Assembly: GCA_017503805.1 (NCBI GenBank)
Contig: JAFVSJ010000005.1
Location: 124,001-188,000 of the forward strand
DNA length: 64,000 nt
Source: Tidjanibacter sp.
GTDB lineage: Bacteria; Bacteroidota; Bacteroidia; Bacteroidales; Rikenellaceae
Direction: 5' to 3'
The translations under genes were made by a program, and so were the position numbers. Below, in pieces: positions 36,375 through 46,778 of this stretch. Position 1 is the stretch's first letter. Every line of letters starts with the position of its first letter. The notes below the pieces were generated by a model. That model searched no databases and was not told the origin of the DNA. It saw only the letters and a program-made list of their open reading frames with translations.

Positions 36375-37646
36375 TTAGTCCAATACTTTATGTCCAATGT
36401 CTCTTCTGTGGAACATTGCATCACAATCTATCCTATCCACATCCGAGAGAGCGCGAGTGCGAGCTTCGGAGAGATTTGCACCTCTACCGACAACCATCAT
36501 CACCCTACCGCCGGCGGTCACAATAGTTCCATCCTGTTGGGCAGTACCCATATGGAATACTTGCGACTGCACACTCTCAAGTCCGCCTATCACGGCACCT
36601 TTGGCATAGCTGCCGGGGTAGCCTTTGGAGGCCAGCACTATACCGAGCAGAGCATCATTGCTCCACTTGGTCTCGCAATCTCTTCCATCAATAGCGGCAT
36701 CGAAGAGTTCGTAGATGTCACTCTCCATGCGAGGTAACACGACCTCGGTCTCCGGGTCGCCAAATCGGGCATTAAACTCTATCACCTTGGGGCCATCGTT
36801 TGTAAGGATAAGACCGCCGTAGAGCACGCCCTTGAATGGAACGCCCTCAGCCACCATTGCGGCCGCAGTCGGAATCATAATTTTGCGCAATGCAATCTCC
36901 TCCACCTCGGCAGTAACGAAGGGCACAGGGCTATAGGCACCCATACCTCCCGTGTTGGGTCCCTTGTCGCCATCAAAAGCGCGTTTGTGGTCTTGTGCAA
37001 TCGCCAACGGGTAGACTTTTTCGCCCGAGACAACACACATAAACGAGAACTCGGGGCCGTCGAGGAAATCCTCTATCACTACCCTACCCTTACCAAAGCT
37101 CTCATCCTGAAGCATATCCTTAAGAGCCGCATCGGCATCCTTATAACTCTCGGCAACAACAACACCTTTGCCTGCTGCCAGACCATCGTATTTGATGACT
37201 GCGGGCAGAGGGCGGTTTCGTACATACTCCCAAGCAGCCTCATATTCATCGAAGGCTTCATACCCGGCTGTCGGGATGTCATACTTGGCCATCAACTTCT
37301 TGGCAAACTCCTTACTGCTCTCAATCTGTGCGGCAGCTTTTGTGGGGCCAAAAATCCTCAAGCCCTCTTGCTCAAATCTATCCACTATGCCAATGGCCAA
37401 TGCGGCCTCGGGGCCAACGACAGTGAGGTCGATATGCTCTATTTTTGCAAACTCCAGAAGAGCATCCACATCGGTCACTCCTATAGACACACATTCTGCT
37501 TGCATCGCAATACCTGCATTGCCCGGAGCACAGTATATTTTTTCCACTTGTGGCGAACGCGACAGGGCATCTACAATGGCGTGACACCTACCGCCACTTC
37601 CCACAACCAATACTCTCTTATTTTTCATAGGACAAATTAGACTCAT
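36375..37646 (-). CDS. purD: Phosphoribosylamine-glycine ligase (GARS)
   Basis: A 423-residue ATP-grasp enzyme making GAR from phosphoribosylamine. Seen: VVGPEAALAIGIVDRF near residue 76, KYDGLAAGKGVVV near residue 150, DHKRAFDGDKGPNTGGMGAYSPVP near residue 220 and EFNARFGDPETEV near residue 290. The N-terminal loop reads GSGGRCHAI where GGREHA is usual. The start at 37646 overlaps the purH stop by one base (TAATG); an ATG 18 bases inside (MKNKRVLVVG) is an alternative nearer to family N termini. Confidence 0.95.
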   Translation of the reverse strand: MSLICPMKNKRVLVVGSGGRCHAIVDALSRSPQVEKIYCAPGNAGIAMQAECVSIGVTDVDALLEFAKIEHIDLTVVGPEAALAIGIVDRFEQEGLRIFGPTKAAAQIESSKEFAKKLMAKYDIPTAGYEAFDEYEAAWEYVRNRPLPAVIKYDGLAAGKGVVVAESYKDADAALKDMLQDESFGKGRVVIEDFLDGPEFSFMCVVSGEKVYPLAIAQDHKRAFDGDKGPNTGGMGAYSPVPFVTAEVEEIALRKIMIPTAAAMVAEGVPFKGVLYGGLILTNDGPKVIEFNARFGDPETEVVLPRMESDIYELFDAAIDGRDCETKWSNDALLGIVLASKGYPGSYAKGAVIGGLESVQSQVFHMGTAQQDGTIVTAGGRVMMVVGRGANLSEARTRALSDVDRIDCDAMFHRRDIGHKVLD

Positions 37647-39175
37647 TAGTGTTTGAAGTGACGCATACCCGTAAAGAGCATAGCGATACCTTTTTCGTTT
37701 GCCTTGCGGATTGCATCCTCATCACGAATGCTACCACCCGGCTGAACGATGGCTACAACACCATATTTAGAAGCGAGTTCCACCGTATCATCAAAGGGCA
37801 GGAAGCCATCCGAAGCCAAAACAAGGCCCTCGGTGGCACCGGCAGCTTTGGCTTGATTGAGTGCAATCTCTGCCGAACCCACGCGATTCATCTGACCTGC
37901 ACCTACGCCAAGAGTCATACCATCTTTTACGACAACGATAGCATTTGATTTGACGTGTTTAACGATCCTCCAACCGAAGTTCATATCCTCCAACTCCGCA
38001 GCATTGGGTCTGCGCTCAGTCACACACATATCAGCCACAATATCAAGGCAATCCGTATCGGCATCCTGTACGAGCAGGCCACCCGTAACACCTACGTATT
38101 GGCGCTGTTTTTCTTTCTGGTCATCCATCTTCACCTCGAGCAGGCGGAGGTTTTTCTTCGATGCAAGAACCTCGAGTGCCGCGGGCTCAAATGCGGGAGC
38201 CATAACAATCTCCAAGAAGATGGGTTTCATCATTGCAGCCACTTCTGCTGTTAGGGGCCTATTCATAGCCACGATGCCGCCATAGATACTCACCTTGTCG
38301 GCCTCGTATGCCCTCTTCCAAGCCTCGGCAATATTCTTGCCCACGCCTGCACCACAGGGATTCATATGTTTGAGACCCACGCAGAACGGCTCACTAAACT
38401 CCCTTACAATCTGCAATGCAGCATTGGCATCCTGAATATTATTGTAGGACAACTCCTTGCCGCCGAGTTGTTTGGCATAAGCCACCGAGTAGGCGACCTC
38501 CTTGCCCGACTTATAGAACTTTGCATTCTGGTGAGGATTCTCGCCGTAGCGCAGGCTCTGAACCTCGTCGAATGCGAGGAAGAGTTTTTCATTGAGTCCT
38601 GCGGCCTTTCGCATATATGTAGCGATGTGGCTGTCGTAGAGAGCCGTATGAGTGTAGGCTTTAGCCGAAAGGCGGAGTCGGGTTTCGGGTTTAGTGTTGC
38701 CGAGTTCGCGAATCTCCTCAAGAACAGTAGCGTAATCATCGGGGTCGCACACAACGCTCACCGAAGCAAAGTTCTTGGCTGCCGATCGCAACATCGAGGG
38801 GCCACCGATATCTATATTCTCTACTGCTTCCTCCATTGTCACGCCCTCCTTTGCGATTGTTGCTTCAAAGGGATAGAGATTCACGCAGACCATATCGATT
38901 GTTTCGATTCCATTCTCGGCGAGTTGCGCCATATGGTCCTCCTTGTCGCGGCGGGCCAGCAGACCACCGTGAACCTTGGGGTGGAGTGTCTTCACCCTAC
39001 CCTCGCAAATCTCGGGAAATCCGGTCACCTCGCTAATGTTAGTCACCTGTAGGCCACTATTAAGCAGTGTAGTCATCGTGCCACCCGTTGCAATAATTTC
39101 CCAACCCATTTTGCTCAGAGCAGTAGCAAATTCTACTACGCCCCTCTTATCGCTAACGCTAACTAAAGCTCTCAT
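37646..39175 (-). CDS. purH: AICAR transformylase/IMP cyclohydrolase
   Basis: 509 residues, catalysing the last two steps to IMP. The cyclohydrolase domain begins RALVSVSDKRGVVEFA with GRVKTLHPKVHGGLLARR near residue 58. The transformylase domain has the catalytic KHMNPCGAGVG segment near residue 267 and SDGFLPFDDTVE near residue 455. Both ends are coupled by TAATG overlaps, with purN upstream and purD downstream. Confidence 0.97.
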   Translation of the reverse strand: MRALVSVSDKRGVVEFATALSKMGWEIIATGGTMTTLLNSGLQVTNISEVTGFPEICEGRVKTLHPKVHGGLLARRDKEDHMAQLAENGIETIDMVCVNLYPFEATIAKEGVTMEEAVENIDIGGPSMLRSAAKNFASVSVVCDPDDYATVLEEIRELGNTKPETRLRLSAKAYTHTALYDSHIATYMRKAAGLNEKLFLAFDEVQSLRYGENPHQNAKFYKSGKEVAYSVAYAKQLGGKELSYNNIQDANAALQIVREFSEPFCVGLKHMNPCGAGVGKNIAEAWKRAYEADKVSIYGGIVAMNRPLTAEVAAMMKPIFLEIVMAPAFEPAALEVLASKKNLRLLEVKMDDQKEKQRQYVGVTGGLLVQDADTDCLDIVADMCVTERRPNAAELEDMNFGWRIVKHVKSNAIVVVKDGMTLGVGAGQMNRVGSAEIALNQAKAAGATEGLVLASDGFLPFDDTVELASKYGVVAIVQPGGSIRDEDAIRKANEKGIAMLFTGMRHFKH

Positions 39176-39741
39176 TATCTATTTCTCAGTTTATTAATTG
39201 TTTCTACATAAAGTTTGTGTTCTGCTGCGTGGATCATCGCCTCCAGCTCTTCGATGTCGTCTCCCTCATAGGGGACAGCCACCTGCGAAATAATCTTACC
39301 CCCATCGAGAGTCGCATCTACATAGTGGATAGTCACGCCATAGACCTTCACGCCATAGTTGAAAGCATCCTGTATACCGTGAGCACCTGGAAATGCGGGC
39401 AAAAGTGCAGGGTGGATATTGACAATCTTGCCGCCGTACCTTTCGAGCAGTTCATCACCAATGATGCGCATATATCCCGCCAAGCAAACAAGGTCTACTC
39501 CGAGGCTATCCATCTTATCGGCAATCATCTTCTCGAAATCGCGTTTGCTACCATACTCTTTGGGGTTGAAAACCAATGTTTCCACGCCATATCTCGCAGC
39601 TCTCTCGAGTACGTATGCGCCCGCCTTATCGCAGACACAGAGCACAACCTCCGAATCGGCAATAGCTCCACTGCGACAGCCTTCGGCAATGGCCTCAAAA
39701 TTGGAACCACTGCCACTCGCAAAAACACACAATCGGGTCAT
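39175..39741 (-). CDS. purN: GAR transformylase (folate-dependent)
   Basis: 188 residues; formylates GAR using 10-formyl-tetrahydrofolate. Seen: the N-terminal FASGSGSNFEAI nucleotide loop, LAGYMRI near residue 85, the catalytic IHPALLPAFPGAHGI segment (Asn-x-His) near residue 105 and the HYVDATLDGGKII segment with the catalytic Asp. The stop overlaps the purH start by one base. Its start directly abuts the purM stop. Confidence 0.96.
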   Translation of the reverse strand: MTRLCVFASGSGSNFEAIAEGCRSGAIADSEVVLCVCDKAGAYVLERAARYGVETLVFNPKEYGSKRDFEKMIADKMDSLGVDLVCLAGYMRIIGDELLERYGGKIVNIHPALLPAFPGAHGIQDAFNYGVKVYGVTIHYVDATLDGGKIISQVAVPYEGDDIEELEAMIHAAEHKLYVETINKLRNR

Positions 39742-40767
39742 CTACAGCAGTTTTACGCCTTCGCCTTCTATGACGCGGCCTATTACACTTGCTTTCTCAC
39801 CACATTCGGTAAGGATAGTTACCACCTTTTCGGCATCCTCGGCGGCCACAGCCAACACCATACCAATACCCATATTGAAGATGTTAAACATCTCTCTGTG
39901 AGGCACCTTACCATACTCTTCGAGCAGACGGAATACTGGAAGAATATCCCAACTACCCTCTTTCACTTCTACACCCTGACCGTCCTTGAGGATGCGGGGA
40001 ATATTCTCATCGAATCCACCACCGGTAATATGTGCCAGACCGTGAACATCCACTTGCTCAAGCACCTTATGAATCTGACGCACATATATTTTGGTCGGTG
40101 TGAGCAACATTTCACCCAATGTTTGTTCTCCCGTATGAGGATATTTCTCATTGAGTTTCATAGCATTGTCGGCAACAATTTTCCTCACGAGGCTAAAGCC
40201 ATTGGAGTGCACACCCGTTGATGCAACACCAACAAGCACATCACCCACTGCCACTTTGGAGCAATCGATAAGTTTCGATTTTTCCACAGCACCTACGGTG
40301 AAGCCGGCTATATCATATTCGCCCTCGCCATACATACCTGGCATCTCGGCTGTTTCGCCACCTACGAGTGCGCAGCCTGCCTGACGACAACCCTCTGCCA
40401 CACCCGAAACGATTGCCTCCACTACTGCAGGATGGTTTTTACCTACGGCCACGTAGTCAAGGAAGATGAGTGGCTCGGCACCCTGTGCAAGCACGTCGTT
40501 GACACACATTGCCACAGCGTCGATACCGATGGTATCGTGTTTGTCCATCTCGAAGGCAATTTTGAGTTTCGTACCCACACCGTCGGTGCCACTCACCAAT
40601 ACAGGGTGTTCATATCCAAGCGAGTCGAGGTCAAACATACCACCAAACGAGCCGATGTTGCCCATAGAACCTTTGCGGGAGGTCGATGCAACGTGTTTCT
40701 TGATGCGGCTAACGACTTCGTAGCCTGCTTCGAGATTAACGCCCGAAGCCTCGTAACTTTTTGCCAT
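39742..40767 (-). CDS. purM: Phosphoribosylformylglycinamidine cyclo-ligase (AIR synthetase)
   Basis: 341 residues; closes the imidazole ring. Seen: the [12 protein letters not shown] segment near residue 41, [33 protein letters not shown] segments near residues 60-90, [21 protein letters not shown] near residue 135 and [14 protein letters not shown] near residue 235. Length fits. It sits between purF and purN. Confidence 0.96.
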   Translation of the reverse strand: MAKSYEASGVNLEAGYEVVSRIKKHVASTSRKGSMGNIGSFGGMFDLDSLGYEHPVLVSGTDGVGTKLKIAFEMDKHDTIGIDAVAMCVNDVLAQGAEPLIFLDYVAVGKNHPAVVEAIVSGVAEGCRQAGCALVGGETAEMPGMYGEGEYDIAGFTVGAVEKSKLIDCSKVAVGDVLVGVASTGVHSNGFSLVRKIVADNAMKLNEKYPHTGEQTLGEMLLTPTKIYVRQIHKVLEQVDVHGLAHITGGGFDENIPRILKDGQGVEVKEGSWDILPVFRLLEEYGKVPHREMFNIFNMGIGMVLAVAAEDAEKVVTILTECGEKASVIGRVIEGEGVKLL

Positions 40768-40796
40768 AATACTATTTTGTTGCTCTTTTCAGTTTC

Positions 40797-42245
40797 TTAT
40801 TTCACTTTGATTTGGTAACGCTTGTAGAGTGTCGAATTTTCATCCGTGAGGTAGAGATCCGTTGGATAGTGGCCATCAAAGCAAGCCATACACATCTCTT
40901 TCCTATCACCCGATTTCATCAATGACTTGGTCGAGAGGAATGCGAGCGAATCCGCTCCGATGTACTCTCTCACCTCCTCCACGCTCAATCGAGCCGATAT
41001 AAGTTCGGCTTCGGTGGAGGTGTCTACACCGTAGTAGCAGGGGCAAAGCATTGCAGGTGAGGCAATTCTCACGTGCACTTCGGTTGCGCCGGCCTCCTTG
41101 AGCAGCCTAACGATACGTTTTGAGGTCGTACCCCTGACGATGGAGTCGTCTACCATTATCACACGTTTGCCGCCTACGATGCTTCTTACAGCCGAGAGTT
41201 TCATCCTCACTCCCTTCTCCCTCATACTCTGTGAGGGTTGGATAAATGTGCGGGCCACATATTTACTCTTGACGAGGCCGATCTCATAGGGGATACCGCT
41301 TGCCTCCGAGAAGCCAATGGCTGCAGAAAGGCTCGAATCGGGCACGCCAATCACGATGTCGGCATCTACAGGCGACTCCTCAAAGAGGAGTTTACCACTC
41401 TCCTTGCGGAATGTGTGCACATTGCAGCCGTCAATATCGCTATCCGGGCGGGCAAAGTATATATACTCCATCGAGCACATATTGTGGTGTTTGTAGCTCG
41501 AGAAGTGATTGCTGCGGATGCCGTGGTGATCAATAGATATGATCTCACCTGGCTCCACGTCGCGTACATATTCTGCTCCAATAACCTCAAATGCACAAGT
41601 TTCACTTGCAACCACCCAACTGCCATCTTTGAGTCTACCAAGCGAGAGAGGCTTCAGGCCATACTTATCGCGGCAAGCATATATGCGTTTGCTTGTCATA
41701 ATAAGGAAAGCAAAAGCGCCCTCTACCATATTCAGAGCCTCCATAATGGAGTGGATACGGTCAACGTGGGCCTGAGCTGCATCCTTTTTGATGAGGTTGG
41801 CAATCAACTCACAATCAGACGATGTCAGGAAAAGGCTACCTTTATCCTCGAGATACTTGCGCAGACGGCAGGCATTCACAAGCTTACCATTATAGGAGAT
41901 TGCAAAATCGCCCGTACCGTGATGGAATACAATGGGCTGTATGTTCTCCGCGACCTCACCGCCGCCGGCATTGGTGTAGAGCACCTGACCGATGGAGATA
42001 TTGCCTTGCAGGGTCGAGAGGTTATGCTCATTGAACACGGTGTTGACCAATCCGGGGCCCTTGATATATTTGAGTCCATCTTCATTGGCACTCACAATGC
42101 CACATCCCTCCTGACCACGGTGCTGCAACGAGTGCAGACCATAGTAGCAGATGTTGGCAGCATCGGGCGAGCCATAGATGCCAAACACTCCACACTCTTC
42201 GTGCAGTCCTACTCTTTCTTCCCTTCTATTATCTTCGGGGCTCAT
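40797..42245 (-). CDS. purF: Amidophosphoribosyltransferase
   Basis: 482 residues; the committed step from PRPP and glutamine. An N-terminal propeptide of 17 residues ends before Cys18 (EECGVFGIYG), the glutaminase nucleophile after cleavage, as in the Bacillus-type Fe-S enzyme. Further marks are LQHRGQEGCGI near residue 42, the SSDCELIANLI segment, the PRPP loop IMVDDSIVRGTT near residue 370 and extra cysteines (Cys in MCSMEY, LCPCYY and CMACFDG) positioned like the 4Fe-4S ligands of that class. Confidence 0.95.
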   Translation of the reverse strand: MSPEDNRREERVGLHEECGVFGIYGSPDAANICYYGLHSLQHRGQEGCGIVSANEDGLKYIKGPGLVNTVFNEHNLSTLQGNISIGQVLYTNAGGGEVAENIQPIVFHHGTGDFAISYNGKLVNACRLRKYLEDKGSLFLTSSDCELIANLIKKDAAQAHVDRIHSIMEALNMVEGAFAFLIMTSKRIYACRDKYGLKPLSLGRLKDGSWVVASETCAFEVIGAEYVRDVEPGEIISIDHHGIRSNHFSSYKHHNMCSMEYIYFARPDSDIDGCNVHTFRKESGKLLFEESPVDADIVIGVPDSSLSAAIGFSEASGIPYEIGLVKSKYVARTFIQPSQSMREKGVRMKLSAVRSIVGGKRVIMVDDSIVRGTTSKRIVRLLKEAGATEVHVRIASPAMLCPCYYGVDTSTEAELISARLSVEEVREYIGADSLAFLSTKSLMKSGDRKEMCMACFDGHYPTDLYLTDENSTLYKRYQIKVK

Positions 42246-42255
42246 TGCTCAGTAA

Positions 42256-42969
42256 TTATTTGATTGTGTTGAGTCGTGCGTTAATCTCCTCGTAGGCCTC
42301 GATTACCTTGCCCATATCCCTACGGAAACGGTCTTTGTCGAGTTTCTCATTGGTAGTTGCATCCCAAAGGCGGCAGGTGTCGGGGCTGATTTCGTCGGCA
42401 AGAACGATGGTTCCGTCGGCGGTTTTACCAAACTCGATCTTGAAGTCTACGAGTTTTACATTAATCTGCGCAAACATCTCAATAAGGGCCTCATTGATGC
42501 GTGCTGTAAGAGCATAAATCTCTGCCAACTCCTCGTAGGTTGCGGCACCGAGAGCTACTGCGTGGTGATCATTGATAAGTGGATCACCGAGCGAGTCGTC
42601 TTTGTAGCAAATCTCATAGATGGTGTTGGGAGCCTCAGTACCCTCCTCAATGCCAAGACGTTTGGCCATCGAGCCGGCTATTACGTTGCGTACAATTACC
42701 TCCAAAGGAAGAATCGACACTTTCAGACAGAGCTGGTCGCGCTCATTGAGGGTCTCGATGTAGTGAGTTGGGATACCCGCCTCTTTGAGTTTGTGGAAAA
42801 CGATGGTCGAGATGCGATTGTTGAGCACACCTTTATTCTCGATGGTCGCCTTTTTGATATTATTAAAAGCGGTGGCAGCATCCTTGTAGTGGATAATTAC
42901 CTTGTCCTCCTCATCTGTTGCAAATACCTGTTTTGCTTTGCCCTCATAGAGCATATCTAACTGTTTCAT
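42256..42969 (-). CDS. purC: SAICAR synthetase
   Basis: 237 residues; condenses CAIR with aspartate. Seen: the [10 protein letters not shown] start, YKDAATAFN near residue 32, the [20 protein letters not shown] segment near residue 95, [15 protein letters not shown] near residue 122 and the LVDFKIEFG and [14 protein letters not shown] segments near residue 185. It lies between purL and purF and is of the short bacterial type. Confidence 0.96.
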   Translation of the reverse strand: MKQLDMLYEGKAKQVFATDEEDKVIIHYKDAATAFNNIKKATIENKGVLNNRISTIVFHKLKEAGIPTHYIETLNERDQLCLKVSILPLEVIVRNVIAGSMAKRLGIEEGTEAPNTIYEICYKDDSLGDPLINDHHAVALGAATYEELAEIYALTARINEALIEMFAQINVKLVDFKIEFGKTADGTIVLADEISPDTCRLWDATTNEKLDKDRFRRDMGKVIEAYEEINARLNTIK

Positions 42970-43012
42970 ACCTGAATTTGAATAAATGATTTATACTTAT
43001 TTATCTATATTT

Positions 43013-46000
43013 CTATCTTTTTCTGAAGTAGTTCATAGCATTGCGGAAGAGATTCTGCTCCTTGTTGCCATAGATGTTCTTCATCAGTCCATCCTCATAG
43101 CGCTCCGAGTGTCCCATCTTGCCAAGCACGCGGCCCTCGGGCGAGATGATACCCTCAATCGCCTCCACCGAACCATTGGGGTTCTCGGGAGAATTCATAG
43201 TTGCATTACCCTCAGCATCGGCATATTGGAATGCAATCTGACCATTCTTTCGCAACTCGGCGGCAAGTTCCTTGCTTGCCACAAACCTACCCTCTCCATG
43301 TGAGGCTGCAATAGAGTGCAACTCTCCGATCTCAAATCCTTTGAGCCAGGGCGATGCCACCGAACCCACTCGAGTGGTGACAATCTGCGAGATATGACGG
43401 TTGATATCATTGTGGAAGAGTGTGGGCGATTCGGGCGTAAGTTCGCCAATCTTGCCGAATGGGAGCAGACCCGACTTAACCAAAGCTTGGAATCCGTTGC
43501 AGATTCCGAGAATCAGTCCACCCCTGCTATCGAGTCGACCGATGGCCGCCTTGACTTTCTCATTCTGGAGCACGGTTGCTATGAACTTACCGCTTCCATC
43601 AGGCTCATCACCTGCCGAGAATCCACCGCTGAGTGCCAAGATGTGGCAATTGTCTATATATGCAGCCATCTCATCAGTGGAACGGTCGATATCCTCGGCC
43701 GAAAGGTTGCGGAATACGGATGTAGTAATCACAGCTCCTTCGCGCTCGAAAGCTTTAGCCATATCGTAGTCGCAGTTGGTGCCGGGGAATACGGGGAGGT
43801 AAACAACAGGGTGTTCGATAGGCTCACCCTGATAGGTGGCGGTATTCTCACCCGAAGTAGCATTTTCCACTTTGCCGGTCACACCACTACAGTCGGGATA
43901 AATCTCGGTAAATTTACCACGGCAAACCTCATAGAGGTTCTCGATTTTCATCTCCACACCATTGACGGTGAGGCTATCACTCTCATTGGTGCGACCGAGC
44001 AACTCAAAGTGAGGATAATCCAACTCGCGGTTACTCTCTACCAAGATAGAGCCGTAGCCATAGCCGAAGAGGTCTTGTTCGTCGACATTCACCTCTGCTC
44101 CAATCGCATTACCGAAACTCATCTTTGCCAAAGCCTCGGCAACACCACCAAAGCCTATGGCGTAGGCTGCGGTGATGACACCCGAGTATATCTTGTGACG
44201 TACGGTCTCGTAGATATCGATGAGTTCTGCTGTGTCGGGCATAAAGTTCTTGAGCGGGGTGTGGCGTACAAGGTAGAGATAGCTGCCGCTATTCTTCCAT
44301 TCGGGGCTGATAACCACCCTGCTATCGATAGGGGTCACGCCAAATGCCACCAAGGTTGGAGGAACACTGATATTGGCAAATGTACCACTCATAGAGTCCT
44401 TGCCGCCGATCGAGGGCAGACCGAGAGCCACCTGCATACGCAGTGCACCGAGCAGTGCGGCGAGAGGCTTACCCCAAGCCTTGGCACTCGACATCTTTTC
44501 GAAGTACTCCTGATAGGAGAATCTCATCTTATCATACTCTGCACCTGCAGCAACAGCCTTTGCAATAGCCTCTACAACTGCGTACGCAGCACCGTGATAG
44601 GGGCTCCAGCTGCTCAAATATGGGTTGAAACCATAGGCCATAAGGCTGGCTGTATTGGTTACGTGGTTACCGACAGGGAATCGCTGTACGCTCACCTGCG
44701 CCTCGGTCCTCTGGGTTTTACCACCGAAAGGCATCAAAACAGTAGAGCGGCCGATGCTCGAGTCGAACATCTCCACCAAACCCTTCTGCGATGTAACATT
44801 CTTATCGGACAAGATAGTGCAGAATTTCTCCTCTACACCCTCACCTGCAACCTCGCGAGCAAATGGATTCTTTTCCTCCACCTCGCCCACGATGGCGGCA
44901 GCATAGTGACGTGCACCGGCCGAGTCAATAAACTCGCGGCTCAGGTCTGCCACCATATCATCGCCGTAGAACATTCTCATACGGCCCGTAGAGGTTACGT
45001 CGGCAACGTGAGTCACCTCTATATTCTCTTCGTGGCAATATTTCTCAAACTCCTCTCTATCTTTGGCCTCCACTACCACCGACATTCTCTCCTGCGACTC
45101 GCTGATAGCAAGCTCGGTAGCATTCAGACCATCATATTTGGTAGGCACACGGTCGAGGTAAATATCAAGGCCATCGGTAAGTTCACCTATCGCCACGCTC
45201 ACTCCACCTGCACCAAAGTCATTGGATTTCTTAATAAGTTTTGTCACCTCGGGACGGCGGAACAGACGGGCTATCTTTCTCTCTTCTGGGGCATTACCCT
45301 TCTGCACCTCACTTCCACACTCCTCAATCGACGACTCGTTGTGCTCCTTCGAAGAGCCGGTTGCGCCACCTATACCGTCACGACCTGTGCGGCCACCGAA
45401 CATCAAGATGACATCGCCCTCTGCAGGACTCTCACGTCTTACATTCTCGGCCTTCACAGCACCCACAACAGCACCAATCTCCATACGTTTAGCCACATAA
45501 TCGGGATGATATATCTCCCTGACGTGTGTAGTGGCCAGACCTATCTGGTTGCCGTAGGAGGAGTAACCAGCTGCTGCTCTGAGTGAAATAACCCTCTGTG
45601 GAAGTTTGCCGGCCATAGTTTGCTCAACAGGGAGATATATGTCACCCGCACCCGTCACCCTCATAGCCTGATAGACATAGCTGCGGCCACTCAGCGGGTC
45701 ACGGATTGCACCACCCAGACAAGTGGATGCACCGCCAAAAGGCTCAATCTCTGTGGGGTGATTGTGAGTCTCGTTTTTGAACATCAGAAGCCAACGCTCG
45801 GTAGCGCCATCAACGTCTACATCGACATAGATGCTGCAAGCATTATTCTCTTCGCTCTGCTCCATATCATCGAGCAGTCCCTGCTTCTTGAGGTAACGTG
45901 CGCCAATGGTTGCAAGATCCATCAGGCACAAGCTTTTATTCTCCCTGCCAAGTTTCTTGCGGATGTTTCTCCACATCGCAACAGCATCCTCGATATCATC

Positions 46001-46723
46001 CGACACAAACGAATCCTCCACCACAATATCTGTCAGTTCGGTGGTGAATGTCGTATGCCTGCAGTGGTCGCTCCAATATGTATCGAGGATTCTCAACTCG
46101 GTTTCATTAGGATTCCTACCCTCCTCGCTGAAGTATCTCACTACCTCCATAAGATCGTCGCCATTCATTGCAAGTCCTTTCTCCTTGCAATATCCGTCGG
46201 CCTCCTCGCGAGTGATGTAGCAGAATCCGTCGAGCACCTCCACACGTTTAGTGGTAGCACGCTCGGCGGGAGCAAGCAAGTCGAGATTTTTCTCACGCGA
46301 CTCCACTGCATTGATGCAGTAGCGAGAAATCTTTGTCATTTCCTCTTTGCCAACGCTCTCATCAAAGATGATGAGCTTTGCGCTACGAATCTCCACATCG
46401 GCAGTAGGCTCAAGGAGTTTCACACACTCAACAGCCGATGCAGCCCTCTGGTCAAACTGACCGGGCAAGCACTCAATGGCCAAATGAGGCATCCCGCCGA
46501 AGTCAACCTCACGGGTAACCGTATCGGTAGCCCTCTCTCCGAACACTCGGTAACTACTTTGTTCAACCAACTCTTCGGTGAAGCCAAAAAGGTCGTAGAC
46601 ACACAGCAATCGCAGTTGAGCGATGCGGAGTCCGAGGTTTGCGTTGAGCTCTTTGCGAAGGCTCTCTGCTTCTACTCTAAAAGGTTCGCGTTTCTCTACA
46701 AATATGCGGAAGGTGTTATTCAT
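43013..46723 (-). CDS. purL: FGAM synthase, large single-chain form
   Basis: 1236 residues, the fused PurL that contains both the synthetase and the glutaminase (PurQ-like) domain, as in E. coli and eukaryotes. Seen: the ATP-binding region FKNETHNHPTEIEPFGGAST near residue 325, GGRTGRDGIGGATGSS near residue 450, DFGAGGVSVAIGEL near residue 520, and the C-terminal glutaminase with FPGTNCDYDMA, the nucleophile in ILGICNGFQAL near residue 1115 and the SHGEGRF box. The start at MNNTFRIFVEKREPF was chosen; an ATG 72 bases upstream would add a tail not like the family. No separate purS or purQ is needed. Confidence 0.97.
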   Translation of the reverse strand: MNNTFRIFVEKREPFRVEAESLRKELNANLGLRIAQLRLLCVYDLFGFTEELVEQSSYRVFGERATDTVTREVDFGGMPHLAIECLPGQFDQRAASAVECVKLLEPTADVEIRSAKLIIFDESVGKEEMTKISRYCINAVESREKNLDLLAPAERATTKRVEVLDGFCYITREEADGYCKEKGLAMNGDDLMEVVRYFSEEGRNPNETELRILDTYWSDHCRHTTFTTELTDIVVEDSFVSDDIEDAVAMWRNIRKKLGRENKSLCLMDLATIGARYLKKQGLLDDMEQSEENNACSIYVDVDVDGATERWLLMFKNETHNHPTEIEPFGGASTCLGGAIRDPLSGRSYVYQAMRVTGAGDIYLPVEQTMAGKLPQRVISLRAAAGYSSYGNQIGLATTHVREIYHPDYVAKRMEIGAVVGAVKAENVRRESPAEGDVILMFGGRTGRDGIGGATGSSKEHNESSIEECGSEVQKGNAPEERKIARLFRRPEVTKLIKKSNDFGAGGVSVAIGELTDGLDIYLDRVPTKYDGLNATELAISESQERMSVVVEAKDREEFEKYCHEENIEVTHVADVTSTGRMRMFYGDDMVADLSREFIDSAGARHYAAAIVGEVEEKNPFAREVAGEGVEEKFCTILSDKNVTSQKGLVEMFDSSIGRSTVLMPFGGKTQRTEAQVSVQRFPVGNHVTNTASLMAYGFNPYLSSWSPYHGAAYAVVEAIAKAVAAGAEYDKMRFSYQEYFEKMSSAKAWGKPLAALLGALRMQVALGLPSIGGKDSMSGTFANISVPPTLVAFGVTPIDSRVVISPEWKNSGSYLYLVRHTPLKNFMPDTAELIDIYETVRHKIYSGVITAAYAIGFGGVAEALAKMSFGNAIGAEVNVDEQDLFGYGYGSILVESNRELDYPHFELLGRTNESDSLTVNGVEMKIENLYEVCRGKFTEIYPDCSGVTGKVENATSGENTATYQGEPIEHPVVYLPVFPGTNCDYDMAKAFEREGAVITTSVFRNLSAEDIDRSTDEMAAYIDNCHILALSGGFSAGDEPDGSGKFIATVLQNEKVKAAIGRLDSRGGLILGICNGFQALVKSGLLPFGKIGELTPESPTLFHNDINRHISQIVTTRVGSVASPWLKGFEIGELHSIAASHGEGRFVASKELAAELRKNGQIAFQYADAEGNATMNSPENPNGSVEAIEGIISPEGRVLGKMGHSERYEDGLMKNIYGNKEQNLFRNAMNYFRKR

Positions 46724-46778
46724 CACGATAGTTTGGGTGGTATATTCTTGTAGGTTGTTTCTTTCGTTTGGGAGCCAA

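Noticed and set aside
43316..45586. A 756-codon open frame on the plus strand inside purL
   Set aside because: It is antisense to a clearly conserved gene, has no recognisable domain, and long antisense frames arise from the codon bias of the real gene. Similar long antisense frames over nqrA (3362-4411), guaA (30165-31367) and pyrC/pyrK (51002-52933) were rejected for the same reason.
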